From: PALSA-894 sp963734185
GTDB taxonomy: Bacteria; Pseudomonadota; Alphaproteobacteria; Rhizobiales; Xanthobacteraceae
Reading direction: 5' to 3'
Assembly (NCBI GenBank): GCA_963734185.1
Contig: CAVTGA010000002.1
Coordinates: forward strand, 3,038,001-3,102,000
DNA length: 64,000 bases
Below, piece after piece: positions 46,594 through 59,560 of the stretch. How positions within the stretch are numbered: the first letter of the stretch is position 1; the number at the start of each line of letters is the position of its first letter. Below the pieces are notes generated by a model. The model was not told the DNA's origin and did no database searches. It worked only from the letters and a program-made list of their open reading frames with translations. The position numbers and the translations under genes were made by a program.

Positions 46594-47280
46594 ATGCGCG
46601 GGACCCCGCCGATTCAACGCCGTCCCATCACCGACGCGCTGCGCGCCGCGGTGGTCGAGGACCTGCCCGAGATCAACGACATCCAGGACGCCGAGCTGCG
46701 CGCCAAGGTGATCGAGGGCTGGGCGTTCTCGCTCGCCGGCTCGTCCTACCAGCGCATCCGCGACATTCCGGGCGAGGGCAATCCCGACGTCAGCGTCCTG
46801 AAGCGCGGCGACCAGTCGGTGCATCTCCGCGGTGTTGCGCATTTCGCCATGAAGATGGTCGAGGAATTCACGGCCTCGCATCCCGAGATCAAGGTCGACC
46901 GCGACATCGTGCTCGCCGGCGCGCTCTGCCACGACATCGGCAAGCCGTACGAGTTCGATCCGGTCAACCGCAGGCGCTGGGCGGAAGATCCCTCGCGCGC
47001 CGGAGATCCGTGCCTGCGCCATTCGGTCTACGGCGCGCACGTGTGTCTCGCGGTCGGCCTGCCCGAGGAGATCGCCCACATCGCGCTCGGCCATTCGCTC
47101 GAGGGGCAGCACATCGGGCTTTCCACCGAGTGCTATATCGTGCGCCACGCCGACCATACCTGGTGGCACGTGGCCGGTGCGCTCGGCCTGCTCAAGCCCG
47201 GGACGATGACCAATCTCGGCTCGATGATCCGCCCGCGCGAGGTCGGCGCTGCGTCGGACAAGCAGACCCGGGTCGCGTAG
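46594..47280 (+). CDS. HD-domain phosphohydrolase
   Basis: A 228-residue HD-superfamily hydrolase. The metal-binding pattern is clear: HLRGVAHFAMKM (His), AGALCHDIGKPYEF (HD at about residues 113-114), LRHSVYGAHV (His) and HADHTWW (Asp/His). It likely hydrolyses a phosphate ester. It precedes the three TRAP transporter genes by 21 bp on the same strand, so it may act on the imported compound. ATG 46594 follows cgaggcaagc. Confidence 0.85.
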   Translation: MRGTPPIQRRPITDALRAAVVEDLPEINDIQDAELRAKVIEGWAFSLAGSSYQRIRDIPGEGNPDVSVLKRGDQSVHLRGVAHFAMKMVEEFTASHPEIKVDRDIVLAGALCHDIGKPYEFDPVNRRRWAEDPSRAGDPCLRHSVYGAHVCLAVGLPEEIAHIALGHSLEGQHIGLSTECYIVRHADHTWWHVAGALGLLKPGTMTNLGSMIRPREVGAASDKQTRVA

Positions 47281-47301
47281 AGGGCGTGCCGGCACGGGAG
47301 C

Positions 47302-47910
47302 ATGGAACAGATCCTCGACCGCCTGATCGCGCATTCCTTCACGCTCGCGCGCCTGAGCGGCTGGATCTGCGGCCTGCTGCTCACCGCGTCGGCGGTCGCG
47401 ATCGGGATCGACATCGCGCTGCGCGAAATTCTCGTGGTCACCATCGGCGGCGCCAACGAGCTCGCCGGCTATGCGCTGGCCGTCGCGAGCTCGTGGGGCT
47501 GCACCGTCGCGCTGGTGCACCGCATGCACGTGCGCATCGATACGGTCTACACCCACGTGTCGGCGCGCACGCGCGCGCTGCTCGACATCGTCGGCCTTGC
47601 CGCCTTCATCTACTTCATGCTGTTCGTCACCTGGTACGCCTGGAAGGTGCTGGAGCAGTCGATCGAGTCCGGCACGCACTCGATCTCGGCGCTCGGCGCG
47701 CCGCTCGCGCTGCCGCAGGCGGTGTGGTTCGCGGGCTTCGTCATCTTCCTGTTCGTCGCCGCCGTATACCTGCTGCGCGCGATGGTGGCCTTCGCCAAGG
47801 GCGACCTGCGTCGCGTGCGCGAGATCCTCGGCGCGCGCTCGGTCGAAGAGGAAATGGCGTTCGAGAAGCAGAGCCTCGGGCTCTCGCGCGGCGACGGGGC
47901 GCCGCGATGA
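47302..47910 (+). CDS. TRAP transporter small permease (DctQ)
   Basis: A 202-residue membrane protein with four helices (WICGLLLTASAVAIGIDIAL, ELAGYALAVASSWGC, IVGLAAFIYFMLFVTWYAW, AVWFAGFVIFLFVAAVYLL), the size and layout of DctQ proteins. It holds the large permease in a proton/sodium-driven import complex. It overlaps the next gene by 4 bp. Confidence 0.92.
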   Translation: MEQILDRLIAHSFTLARLSGWICGLLLTASAVAIGIDIALREILVVTIGGANELAGYALAVASSWGCTVALVHRMHVRIDTVYTHVSARTRALLDIVGLAAFIYFMLFVTWYAWKVLEQSIESGTHSISALGAPLALPQAVWFAGFVIFLFVAAVYLLRAMVAFAKGDLRRVREILGARSVEEEMAFEKQSLGLSRGDGAPR

Positions 47911-49190
47911 CGCTCGTCGCCATCCTGATCCTCATCGTCATCCTGGTGCTGGCGATTCCGGTCGCGGCCGGCCTCGGCTGGCTCGGCCTCGTGCTCAACC
48001 AGCTCTACTCGCCGATTCCGCTGATCGTGACGATCGGCGAGGTGACGTGGTCGACCACCACCTCGTTCATCCTTGTCGCCGTGCCGTTCTACGTGCTGAT
48101 GGGCGAGATCATGCTGCGCACCGGCATGGCGGAGCGGATGTACACGGCGATCGCCCAATGGGTGTCGTGGCTGCCGGGCGGGCTGATGCATTCCAACGTG
48201 GTCGCCTGCGCGGTGTGGGGCGCGCCGTCCGGTTCGAGCGTTGCGACCGCGGTGACGATCGGCACCGTCGCCATGGGCGAGATCAAGAAGCACCGCTACA
48301 ACGAGCGCCTGTTCCTCGGCACCATCGCGGCCGGCGGCACGCTCGGCATTCTCATTCCGCCGTCGATCAACATGGTGGTGTACGGCGCGATGACCGATAC
48401 TTCCATTCCGAAGCTCTACCTTGCCGGCTTCATCCCGGGCTTCGTGCTCTCGGCGCTGTTCATGCTCACCGTGCTGATCGCCTGCCTGTGGCGTCCGGCC
48501 TGGGGCGGCGACAAGATCGTGTCGAGCTGGGAGGCGCGCGTCCGCACCTTGCCCGGGCTGCTGCCGCCGCTCGTCATCCTCGCCGCCGTGATCGGCTCGA
48601 TCTACATCGGCTGGGCCACCGCGACCGAGGCCGCGGCGCTCGGCATCCTCGCCGCGTTCGCCTACGCCGCCTACGAGCGCAGTCTCAGCTGGAAGGTGAT
48701 CGCCGAGATCTTCGAGGGCACCGCGCGCACCACCGGCATGATCATGGCGATCGTGATCGGGGCCTACTTCCTCAACGTGGTGATCAGCTTCATCGGCCTG
48801 CCGAACCAGTTCGCCACCCTGGTCAAGAGCCTCGACCTCACCCCGCTCGGCACCCTGATGCTGGTCATCGTGTTCTACCTGGTCCTCGGCATGTTCATGG
48901 AGACGCTCTCCATGATGGTGGCGACCATCCCGATCACCACGCCGATCGTGGTGCAGGCCGGCTACGATCCGGTCTGGTACGGCATCCTGGTCGTTCTCCT
49001 CATGGAAGCGGCATTGCTCACGCCGCCGGTCGGCATGAACTTGTTCGTGGTGCAGGGTATCCGCGAGCGCGGCGACCTGAACGACGTCATCATCGGCACG
49101 GCGCCGTTCATCCTCACGCTGTTCGTGATGATCGGCCTGATCGTCGCCTTTCCGGGCATCGCGATGTGGCTGCCCAATCAATTCAACTGA
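47907..49190 (+). CDS. TRAP transporter large permease (DctM)
   Basis: A 427-residue protein of about 11-12 helices. Marks of the DctM family are VPFYVLMGEIMLRTGMAERM, SGSSVATAVTIGTVAMGEIK, AAGGTLGILIPPSINMVVYG and LLTPPVGMNLFVVQGI. It forms the solute path. The ATG overlaps the dctQ stop. The binding-protein gene follows after 44 bp. Confidence 0.95.
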   Translation: MTLVAILILIVILVLAIPVAAGLGWLGLVLNQLYSPIPLIVTIGEVTWSTTTSFILVAVPFYVLMGEIMLRTGMAERMYTAIAQWVSWLPGGLMHSNVVACAVWGAPSGSSVATAVTIGTVAMGEIKKHRYNERLFLGTIAAGGTLGILIPPSINMVVYGAMTDTSIPKLYLAGFIPGFVLSALFMLTVLIACLWRPAWGGDKIVSSWEARVRTLPGLLPPLVILAAVIGSIYIGWATATEAAALGILAAFAYAAYERSLSWKVIAEIFEGTARTTGMIMAIVIGAYFLNVVISFIGLPNQFATLVKSLDLTPLGTLMLVIVFYLVLGMFMETLSMMVATIPITTPIVVQAGYDPVWYGILVVLLMEAALLTPPVGMNLFVVQGIRERGDLNDVIIGTAPFILTLFVMIGLIVAFPGIAMWLPNQFN

Positions 49191-49234
49191 GTCGAATGTG
49201 CAGGAAATCGAAGAAACAACGGGAGGGGAATGTC

Positions 49235-50287
49235 ATGAAAATCATCAAACGCGCCGCGTCGGCGGCGGCCATTGCGTGCGCCGTCGCGGGCAGCGCCGCC
49301 GCGCAGGACCTGCCCAAGCATCACTTCAAGGTGCTGATCCAGGACTCACCCTCGCCGCAGGTCAAGCTGATGCAGGCGCCGTTCTGGAATGAATGGCTGC
49401 CGGCGGCTTCCAAGAACCAGATCACCGCGCTCGCCATTCCCTATGACCAGGCCGGCATTCCCGACGAGGCGGTGTTGCGGCTGGTCAAGGCCGGCGCGTT
49501 CGATTTCGCGAGCTTCGACATCGCCAAGGTCGCGGGCGACGATCCGCGCTTCGAGGGCTGCGACCTCTCCGGCCTCACCTTCACGTTCGCGGACGTACGC
49601 AAGGCCTGCGATGCCTGGCGCGCGACCGTCGACCGGCTGATGCAGGCCAAGTGGAACGCCAAGCTGCTCGCGTTCGGCTCCGGGCCGCCGCAGGCGATCT
49701 GGTGCGCGACCGAGATCAAGAAGTTCGACGACCTCAAGGGCAAGAAGCTGCGCGTCTACACCAGGACCATGGTCGACTTTGCGAACGGCATCGGCGCCGC
49801 GCCGGTCAACATCGCATTCCGCGAGGTGGTCACCGCGCTGCAGAACAAGGTGGTGGACTGCGCCGTCACCGGCACCTCGGTCGGCAACGCGGCCGGCTGG
49901 ATCGAGGTCACCAAGTACCTGATGCCGATCTCGCTCGGCTGGGCCATCAACGTGGCGGTGGTCAACCTCAACACCTGGCAGAAACTCGATCCGAAGGTGC
50001 AGGCGTTCCTCGAGGCCGAATTCAAGAAGTACGAGGACAAGTTCTTCGAGGTGATGAAGGCGACCGACGACGACGCGGCCAACTGCAATTTCGGCAAGCA
50101 GCCGTGCCGCAACGGCAAGCTCGCCAACATGACCCTGGTGTCGATGACCGAGGAGGATCATCAGCGCTTCAAGAAGCTGATGCAAGAGTCGGTGCTGAAA
50201 GGCTGGCTCGCGCGCGCCGGCAAGGAGGTCGCCAAGGAGTGGAACGATACGGTCGGCAAGGCGCTCGGGATGGAGGCGAGGGAGTAG
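49235..50287 (+). CDS. TRAP transporter substrate-binding protein (DctP)
   Basis: A 350-residue periplasmic receptor with a signal peptide (SAAAIACAVAGSAAAQ), a DctP fold with KKFDDLKGKKLRVYTRTMVD (the conserved arginine that binds a carboxylate), NIAFREVVTALQNKVVDCAV and LGWAINVAVVNLNTWQKL. The ligand should be an organic acid; its identity is not visible. It has a strong gggagggg ribosome site, fitting the higher dose needed for the binding protein. Confidence 0.93.
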   Translation: MKIIKRAASAAAIACAVAGSAAAQDLPKHHFKVLIQDSPSPQVKLMQAPFWNEWLPAASKNQITALAIPYDQAGIPDEAVLRLVKAGAFDFASFDIAKVAGDDPRFEGCDLSGLTFTFADVRKACDAWRATVDRLMQAKWNAKLLAFGSGPPQAIWCATEIKKFDDLKGKKLRVYTRTMVDFANGIGAAPVNIAFREVVTALQNKVVDCAVTGTSVGNAAGWIEVTKYLMPISLGWAINVAVVNLNTWQKLDPKVQAFLEAEFKKYEDKFFEVMKATDDDAANCNFGKQPCRNGKLANMTLVSMTEEDHQRFKKLMQESVLKGWLARAGKEVAKEWNDTVGKALGMEARE

Positions 50288-50290
50288 GGC

Positions 50291-50968
50291 TTATTCTTCT
50301 CCGCTTCGCGGGGAGGAATCGCGCGGTCTCCATACCGCCAGCACCACCACCAGCGCACCGACCGCCGGCATCACCACCGCGTCCGGCGCGTCCATCGCCC
50401 ACAACGTCAGGCCGCTGAGCGCGCTCCAGAGCAGCGGAACGACGAACAGCGACCAATGCGCGCGCGTCGCGAGCAGGAACCCGAGCGTCGCCGCGACAGT
50501 CGGATCGGGCGCGACGCCGAACAGCTCGACTTGCGTCCACGGCCGTCCGAGCAGTAGCGGTCCGATCAGCGGCTGGACGGCAAGCGCGTACAACACCATG
50601 CCGCGGCTGGCCCTGGCGGCCGTATCCGAGCGAGGATCGAACCGGTCGCGGATGCCTCCGATCCAGACCAGCAGCGCCGCCTCGAGCGCGAAGCCGACGG
50701 CGAGATAGCGCGCGATCCAGTTGATCGTGTCGTAGCGCGTGAACAGGTAGGCCCAGGCGACGAACAGCCACGAGGCCGCGAGGATGGCGGCGATGGCGCG
50801 GCCGTTCCATCCGCTGCGTCCGAGCGAGAACGCGAGTGCCGCGAAGCCCAACCCGAGGGCCAAAATCTGCAGCGGCCAGATCTCGGCGTTGGTGAGTTCG
50901 AACAGCCGGTAATAGGTGCGCGCCGAGAACAGCAGGAAGCTCGACAGCGAGTAGGTCCAGTCGGGCAT
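50291..50968 (-). CDS. DUF6064-like integral membrane protein
   Basis: A 225-residue membrane protein with about seven helices. It opens MPDWTYSLSSFLLFSARTYY and has YYRLFELTNAEIWPLQILAL, a start typical of the DUF6064 family. No function is known. It is convergent with the TRAP operon, only 3 bp from its end. A palindromic repeat lies upstream of its start. Confidence 0.75.
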   Translation of the reverse strand: MPDWTYSLSSFLLFSARTYYRLFELTNAEIWPLQILALGLGFAALAFSLGRSGWNGRAIAAILAASWLFVAWAYLFTRYDTINWIARYLAVGFALEAALLVWIGGIRDRFDPRSDTAARASRGMVLYALAVQPLIGPLLLGRPWTQVELFGVAPDPTVAATLGFLLATRAHWSLFVVPLLWSALSGLTLWAMDAPDAVVMPAVGALVVVLAVWRPRDSSPRSGEE

Positions 50969-51012
50969 CGGGACTATGTGATGGTTTCGACACGATGACA
51001 GGGCCACAGCAC

Positions 51013-51135
51013 CTCCCCCCTTGTGGGGGAGGTCGACGCGCGAAGCGCGTCGGGAGGGGGACTTTCTTCTCGCGCATACTCGATCGATGAGACCCCCTCC
51101 CCAACCCTCCCCCACAAGGGGGGAGGGGGCGCACC
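51013..51135. repeat. palindromic repeat of the CCTCCCCCCTTGTGGGGG type
   Basis: Outer sequences tccccccttgtgggggagg and cctcccccacaagggggga pair, with an inner cgacgcg-cgaag-cgcgtcg hairpin. The thiC insertion at 41308 is a relative in the opposite orientation. It fills the divergent-to-tail gap between the DUF6064-like and aldo/keto reductase genes. Confidence 0.85.
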
Positions 51136-51173
51136 GAGCTTGCGGCGAGACGTTTTCCTCAAACATCCATGCA

Positions 51174-52085
51174 TTAAAGTTTCTCCACCGCCGCCACCAT
51201 GCGCGCCCGCACGGCGGCGTCGGGCAGCGCGCCATAGGCCGCGCCCATGTTCTCCTGCACGTGATCGATACGCGTCGTCGCCGGGATCACGCAGGTCACC
51301 GCCGGATGGGACACGATGAATTTCAGGATGAACTGGGCCCAGGTCGCCGCGCCGATCTCGCCGGCGAATGCGGGGAGGGGACTGCGCGCGATCTTCTTCA
51401 ACAGGTCGCCTTCGCGGAACGGCCGGTTGACGATGACGCCGATGCGGCGCTCGCGCGCCAGCGGCAGGATGCGCTGCTCGACCTCGCGGTCGAGCACATT
51501 GTAGCTGACCTGCACGAAGTCGATCGGCTCCTTGCGCATGATCGTCTCGACGTCGCGGTGGCGGCGGCCTTCCGACGTGGTGATCCCGACGTAGCGCACC
51601 TGGCCGGCCGCCTTCATGGCGAGGAGCGTGCGCAGGTGCTCCTCCCACGACAAGAGATTGTGCACCTGCAACAGGTCGAAGCGCGCGACGCCCCAGTGGC
51701 GGCGCGAGGTTTCGATCTGCGCCGGCCCGCTCTTGCCGGAATAGATCCAGACCTTGTCGGCGGAGAACACGCGGCCGCCGGTTACTTTAAGGCCATAGCC
51801 GATCACGTCCTGCGAGGAGCCGTACATCGGTGAGGAATCGATCATGCGCCCGCCGGCGGCGAAGAACGCGCGCATCACCTCGGCGCAGGAATCGCGCGCT
51901 TGGCGGTCGTTGCCGACGTTGAAGGTGATCCAGCTGCCGAGGCCGACCAGCGGCAAGACCTCGCCGGTCGAAGGAATGGCCCGGGTCAGGACCGCGCCGG
52001 TCTGCGCCGCGGCAAACGGTGGGCATGCGGCGGCAGCCAGACCGCCGAGCACGGCACGGCGCGACAGTGGCAGACCATGGTCCAT
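51174..52085 (-). CDS. exported aldo/keto reductase
   Basis: A 303-residue aldo/keto reductase fold protein with a Tat-like signal (LSRRAVLGGLAAAACPPFAA). It shows GLGSWITFNVGNDRQ, IDSSPMYGSSQDVIGYGL (catalytic Asp and Tyr), HNLLSWEEHL for the usual catalytic His region and PATTRIDHVQENMGAA for cofactor binding. Export of an AKR is uncommon but known in rhizobia; the cofactor would have to be bound before Tat export. Confidence 0.88.
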   Translation of the reverse strand: MDHGLPLSRRAVLGGLAAAACPPFAAAQTGAVLTRAIPSTGEVLPLVGLGSWITFNVGNDRQARDSCAEVMRAFFAAGGRMIDSSPMYGSSQDVIGYGLKVTGGRVFSADKVWIYSGKSGPAQIETSRRHWGVARFDLLQVHNLLSWEEHLRTLLAMKAAGQVRYVGITTSEGRRHRDVETIMRKEPIDFVQVSYNVLDREVEQRILPLARERRIGVIVNRPFREGDLLKKIARSPLPAFAGEIGAATWAQFILKFIVSHPAVTCVIPATTRIDHVQENMGAAYGALPDAAVRARMVAAVEKL

Positions 52086-52115
52086 CGCAGAGCGCGCGGC
52101 TCCTGTTCGGCCCGA

Positions 52116-52409
52116 CTACTTGGTCCCGGACACGCAGCAGGGACTGTCCGTGGGCGGCGGCACCGGATTCTTCAGCCAACACCGCGGCGTCGGGCCCTGC
52201 CAGCCGCTACGGACAAAGGTCCACGCCACGCAGTTGCGGTCGGCTTGGCAGGCGCCCTGACAGTTCCGAGGACCAGCATCGGGCGGCAGAGAGAAGCTGC
52301 CGATGTCGCTGCCCGGGCGGTCCGTGCCATATTCGACGGGCTGGGCTGACGCCGGCGTGCCCAGGAGAGCGAGGGCGAGAGCTGACGCGACGAGTGCTTT
52401 CATCTGCAT
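52116..52409 (-). CDS. exported PAN/Apple-domain protein
   Basis: A 97-residue protein with a signal peptide (LVASALALALLGTPASAQP) and a single PAN-like domain (NCQGACQADRNCVAWTF, CWLKNPVPPP, CCVSG) with the pattern of disulfide cysteines. PAN domains bind sugars or proteins. Start at 52409 or the second Met two codons later. Confidence 0.75.
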   Translation of the reverse strand: MQMKALVASALALALLGTPASAQPVEYGTDRPGSDIGSFSLPPDAGPRNCQGACQADRNCVAWTFVRSGWQGPTPRCWLKNPVPPPTDSPCCVSGTK

Positions 52410-52498
52410 TGATCCCTTATGGCTGTCGATCGCGGGCGAGGCCGTGAGTATCGAACCTCAAGATGCGACTTTGTAGTGGAGACTGACGGACCACGGGC

Positions 52499-53008
52499 TT
52501 ACCGGGCCTCCTTGGGTTCCTTGTGCCATCCCACCATCGCGTCGGGTACCGCGTCAACCGAGGCAAAATAGGGCTTTATGTCGATCAGCGGCGTGCCGTC
52601 GAGGCAGTCGAGGCCGGCGACGGTGAGCCGTGTGCCCTCGACGCGGTCGAGCCGCACCACGCTCATGGCGATCGGGTTCGGCCGCACCGGCGAGCGCAGC
52701 GCGAAGGTGCCGCGCGGCTCCCCATAGTGGCGCGGCGCCTGCAGCACCAGATCGCGCCGCGCCCGGTCCATCCAGTACAGCACCACGAGGTGCGAGCAGG
52801 TCGCGACATCCTTGAGCGCGGCGGACCAGCGCGCATCAACCTCGATGGTGCAGACGGCGTCCGACTCGCGCGCGTTCTTCGGGCATTGCGCGCGCGTCGT
52901 CCACGGCGTGCGGATGGAACCGATGAAGTAGAGGCCGGCGTCGAAGCTGCCGGGCAATTCGGTCACCACTTCGCCGGGTCGGACACCCTGGTCATCTCCG
53001 ATTGACAT
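52499..53008 (-). CDS. trmO: tRNA (N6-threonylcarbamoyladenosine37-N6)-methyltransferase TrmO
   Basis: A 169-residue TsaA/TrmO beta-barrel SAM-dependent methyltransferase, which methylates t6A37 in some tRNAs. Motifs: FIGSIRTPWTTRAQCPKN, SHLVVLYWMDRARRDLV, GTFALRSPVRPNPIAMSVVR, LDCLDGTPLIDIKPYF. It is divergent from the B3/B4 protein gene by 34 bp. Confidence 0.9.
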   Translation of the reverse strand: MSIGDDQGVRPGEVVTELPGSFDAGLYFIGSIRTPWTTRAQCPKNARESDAVCTIEVDARWSAALKDVATCSHLVVLYWMDRARRDLVLQAPRHYGEPRGTFALRSPVRPNPIAMSVVRLDRVEGTRLTVAGLDCLDGTPLIDIKPYFASVDAVPDAMVGWHKEPKEAR

Positions 53009-53042
53009 GATCGTAAGCTATGAGAAGTCTCGCTTCGTTTCC

Positions 53043-53774
53043 ATGGCTCGCCACATGTCCCTGCAACTGACCATCGCCGAGATCGCCGCTGCCTTTCCGA
53101 ACTATCGGGTCGCCGTGGTGGTGGCGGAGGGGCTCACGATCCCGCCCGAGCGGCCCGAGGCGCTCGACGTCATCGTGCGCCACGCCGAGCGTGGCGCGCG
53201 CGAGGCTTGGGCCGCCGCGGAGCTCGCGCAGATCCCCGGCATCGCGGCGTGGCGCGCGGCCTACAAGGGGTTCGGTATCCGACAGACGCGCTATCGCTCG
53301 TCGGTCGAGCGCCTGGTGAAGAACGTGCTCGCGGGACGCGAGCTGGCGCGCATCAACGCCTTCGTCGACCTCTACAACGCGGTCTCGCTCAAGCATGTGC
53401 TGCCGCTCGGCGCCGACGACCTGGACAAGATCGCTCCCCCGCTCGCCTTCCGCTTTGCACGCGACCGCGACAGCTTCGTCGACATGGCGGAGGAGGCCGC
53501 CGAAACTGAAGCCCCCAAAACTGAAGCGCCCAAGCCCGGCGAGGTGGTGTACGCGGACCGCGACAAGGTCTTATGCCGGCGCTGGAACTGGCGGCAGGAC
53601 GCACGCTCGCTGATCACCGACGCGACCAGTCGTGCGGTGGTCACCCTGCAGTCGAACGGAACGGGCGACGTCGGGACCGCCGCGCAGGAGCTCAACAACC
53701 TCATCGTGCGGTTCTGCGGCGGGCAATGGCGAATGGGGTTCGCCGACGCGGCAAACCCTACGATCGAGGTCTAG
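53043..53774 (+). CDS. B3/B4 tRNA-binding domain protein
   Basis: A 243-residue protein with the B3/B4 fold found in the phenylalanyl-tRNA synthetase beta chain (LAQIPGIAAWRAAYKGFGI, RYRSSVERLVKNVLAG, INAFVDLYNAVSLKHVLPLG, NWRQDARSLITDAT). Free-standing B3/B4 proteins may edit mischarged tRNAs; that is family knowledge, not shown here. A short repeat of EAPKTEAPKP is seen near residue 162. Start ATG 53043 or 53055. Confidence 0.87.
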   Translation: MARHMSLQLTIAEIAAAFPNYRVAVVVAEGLTIPPERPEALDVIVRHAERGAREAWAAAELAQIPGIAAWRAAYKGFGIRQTRYRSSVERLVKNVLAGRELARINAFVDLYNAVSLKHVLPLGADDLDKIAPPLAFRFARDRDSFVDMAEEAAETEAPKTEAPKPGEVVYADRDKVLCRRWNWRQDARSLITDATSRAVVTLQSNGTGDVGTAAQELNNLIVRFCGGQWRMGFADAANPTIEV

Positions 53775-53840
53775 CGGGGTCTGCCCACGCGTGGTGGGAA
53801 GCCTGCCGTTCACGGCACTTGCGCCGGTGGGACAGAGGGT

Positions 53841-53856
53841 ATAAAGATATCTTTAT
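53841..53856. promoter_or_regulatory. perfect AT-rich palindrome upstream of the methionine-cycle operon
   Basis: ATAAAGATATCTTTAT is a perfect 16-bp palindrome, overlapped by a second inverted repeat AGATAT-CTTT-ATATCT. It stands in GC-rich DNA 45 bp before the ArsR-type regulator gene and is the kind of operator such regulators bind. The same regulator type (SahR) controls SAM-cycle genes in other Proteobacteria. Confidence 0.7.
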
Positions 53857-53901
53857 ATCTTTGTGCGAACTTTGGCGCACGGCGATTGGGAAGGCTCCCA
53901 C

Positions 53902-54892
53902 GTGTCCGAACCAGCCCGGGTCGGCTTCGAAACGCTCCACGCCGCGCTGCGCGCGGCCGGGGAGGGCACGCGCCTGCGCATTCTCGCATTGCTGGCCGAA
54001 GCCGAGCTCACCGTGTCCGACCTGACCGCGATCCTGCGCCAGTCGCAGCCGCGCATTTCCCGGCATTTGCGGCTGTTGACCGCGGCCGGCTTGGCCGAGC
54101 GGTTCCGCGAGGGCAGTTGGGCTTTCTTCCGCGTCGCGGAGGGCGGCGAGGCCGCCGACGTGGCGCGCGCGCTTGTGGGCAGGCTGGATCCCGCCGATGC
54201 GGTGTTGTCCCGTGATCGCGAAAGAACTCGCCGAGGTGCGCGCGGCGCGCGCGGCCGCCGCGCAAGAATATTTCAGCGCCCATGCGGCCGAATGGGACCG
54301 CATCCGGGAGCTGCACGTGGCCGACGCCGCCGTCGAGGCCGCCGTGGTCGCCGCTCTGGCCGAGAAGCCGATCCGCTCCTTGCTCGATCTCGGGACCGGC
54401 ACCGGGCGCATGCTCGAACTGTTCGGGCCTTCCATCCAGCGCGGAGTCGGCATCGATCTTTCCCTCGACATGCTGGCGATCGCGCGCGCGCGCATCGAGC
54501 GCGCGACCCTGCGCCATTGCAGCGTACGGCAGGGCGACATCTACGATCTTTCGCTGCCGCGCAACTCCTTCGATGCCGTGATCGTGCATCAGGTGCTGCA
54601 CTTCCTCGACGACGGCGCGCGCGCGGTCGCCGAAGCGGCACGGGTGCTGCGGCCCCAGGGCCGCCTGCTCGTGGTCGATTTTGCGCCGCATGATCTGGAA
54701 TTCCTGCGCGAGGAGCACGCGCACCTGCGCCTCGGCTTTGCGCCCGAGACGGTGACGCAATGGATGGCTGCGGCCGAGCTCGAAGTGGAGCGGCATCAGG
54801 TGCTTAGCCCCGAGCCCGAAGGCAAGATCGCCGTGTCGCTGTGGCTCGCGCGCGATCCGCGGCGCGCGCTCGCCGAGCGGGAGGTCGCGTGA
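53902..54892 (+). CDS. ArsR-family regulator fused to SAM-dependent methyltransferase, apparent frameshift
   Basis: Residues 1-95 are a winged helix of the ArsR type (RLRILALLAEAELTVSDL, PRISRHLRLLTAAGLAERFR). The C-terminal 230 residues are a class I methyltransferase (LLDLGTGTGRMLELFG, DAVIVHQVLHFLDDGARAV, GRLLVVDFAPHDLEFLREEH). The frame changes at 54225-54226: one extra A after DRER; correction gives REPL-free DRERLAEVRAARAAA and a 329-residue protein that ends with a 1-bp overlap into metF's ATG (TGATG). GTG 53902 is preferred because ggaagg precedes it. Likely a SAM/SAH-responsive repressor of this operon. Confidence 0.85.
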
Positions 54893-55806
54893 TGGTCACC
54901 GAGCACCTGCGGCCGAGCCGCTTCGTTGGCCCCAAAGGCGGGATGCAGGTCTCGTTCGAGTTCTTCCCGCCGAAGACCGAGGAGATGGAGAAGACGCTTT
55001 GGGAGGCGATCGAGCGGCTGGCGCCGCTCAAGCCCTCTTTCGTGTCGGTGACCTACGGCGCCGGCGGGTCGACGCGCGAGCGCACGCATTCGACGGTCAA
55101 GCGCATCCTGGGCGAGACCGCGCTCGTGCCGGCCGCGCATCTCACCTGCGTCGCCGCGACGTGCAGCGAGATCGACGATGTGATCCGCGCCTATCATGCG
55201 GCGGGCGTGCGTCACATCGTCAGCCTGCGCGGCGATCCGCCCGGCGGCATCGGCGAGCGCTATGCGCCGCACCCGCAAGGCTATCGGCACGGCGCCGATC
55301 TCGTCGCCGGCATCAAGCGCGTCGCGCCCGACGTCGAAGTCTCGGTCTCGGCCTATCCGGAAAAGCACCCCGACAGCGCCTCGGTCGAGGCCGACATCGA
55401 CATGCTTGCCGCCAAGGTCGACGCCGGCGCGGCGCGCGCGATGACGCAGTTCTTCTTCGAGAACGATCTCTACTTCCGCTATCTTGAGCGCGTGCGCGCG
55501 CGCGGCATCGCGATCCCGATCGTGCCGGGCATCCTCCCGGTGCAGAATTTCAAGCAGGCACGCAGCTTTGCCGAGCGCTGCGGCACCTCGGTGCCGCGCT
55601 GGCTCGCCGAGCGCTTCGACGGGCTCGAAAACGATCCGGCGACGCGCAAGCTGATCGCCGCCGCGGTCGCGGCCGAACAGGTGCTCGACCTGGTCGATCG
55701 CGGCGTCCACGAGTTCCACTTCTACACCATGAACCGCGCCGATCTCGTCTACGCGGTTTGTCATTTGCTCGGCTTGCGGCCCACGGCCGAGCGCGCAGCG
55801 GCGTGA
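54892..55806 (+). CDS. metF: methylenetetrahydrofolate reductase MetF
   Basis: FAD enzyme that reduces 5,10-methylene-THF to 5-methyl-THF, the methyl donor of MetH. The 304-residue TIM barrel has SFEFFPPKTEEMEKTLW (catalytic Glu), VSVTYGAGGSTRERTH, HIVSLRGDPPGG (Asp of the FAD site), and VPGILPVQNFKQARSF. Its ATG at 54892 overlaps the stop of the ArsR-methyltransferase gene and metH starts 4 bp after its stop. Confidence 0.95.
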   Translation: MVTEHLRPSRFVGPKGGMQVSFEFFPPKTEEMEKTLWEAIERLAPLKPSFVSVTYGAGGSTRERTHSTVKRILGETALVPAAHLTCVAATCSEIDDVIRAYHAAGVRHIVSLRGDPPGGIGERYAPHPQGYRHGADLVAGIKRVAPDVEVSVSAYPEKHPDSASVEADIDMLAAKVDAGAARAMTQFFFENDLYFRYLERVRARGIAIPIVPGILPVQNFKQARSFAERCGTSVPRWLAERFDGLENDPATRKLIAAAVAAEQVLDLVDRGVHEFHFYTMNRADLVYAVCHLLGLRPTAERAAA

Positions 55807-55810
55807 CGCG

Positions 55811-59557
<3,747 letters not shown>

Positions 59558-59560
59558 ATT

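Noticed and set aside
53775..53901. SAM riboswitch upstream of the metF-metH operon
   Set aside because: No SAM-I or SAM-II core is visible; the leader is short and holds a DNA palindrome suited to a protein regulator.
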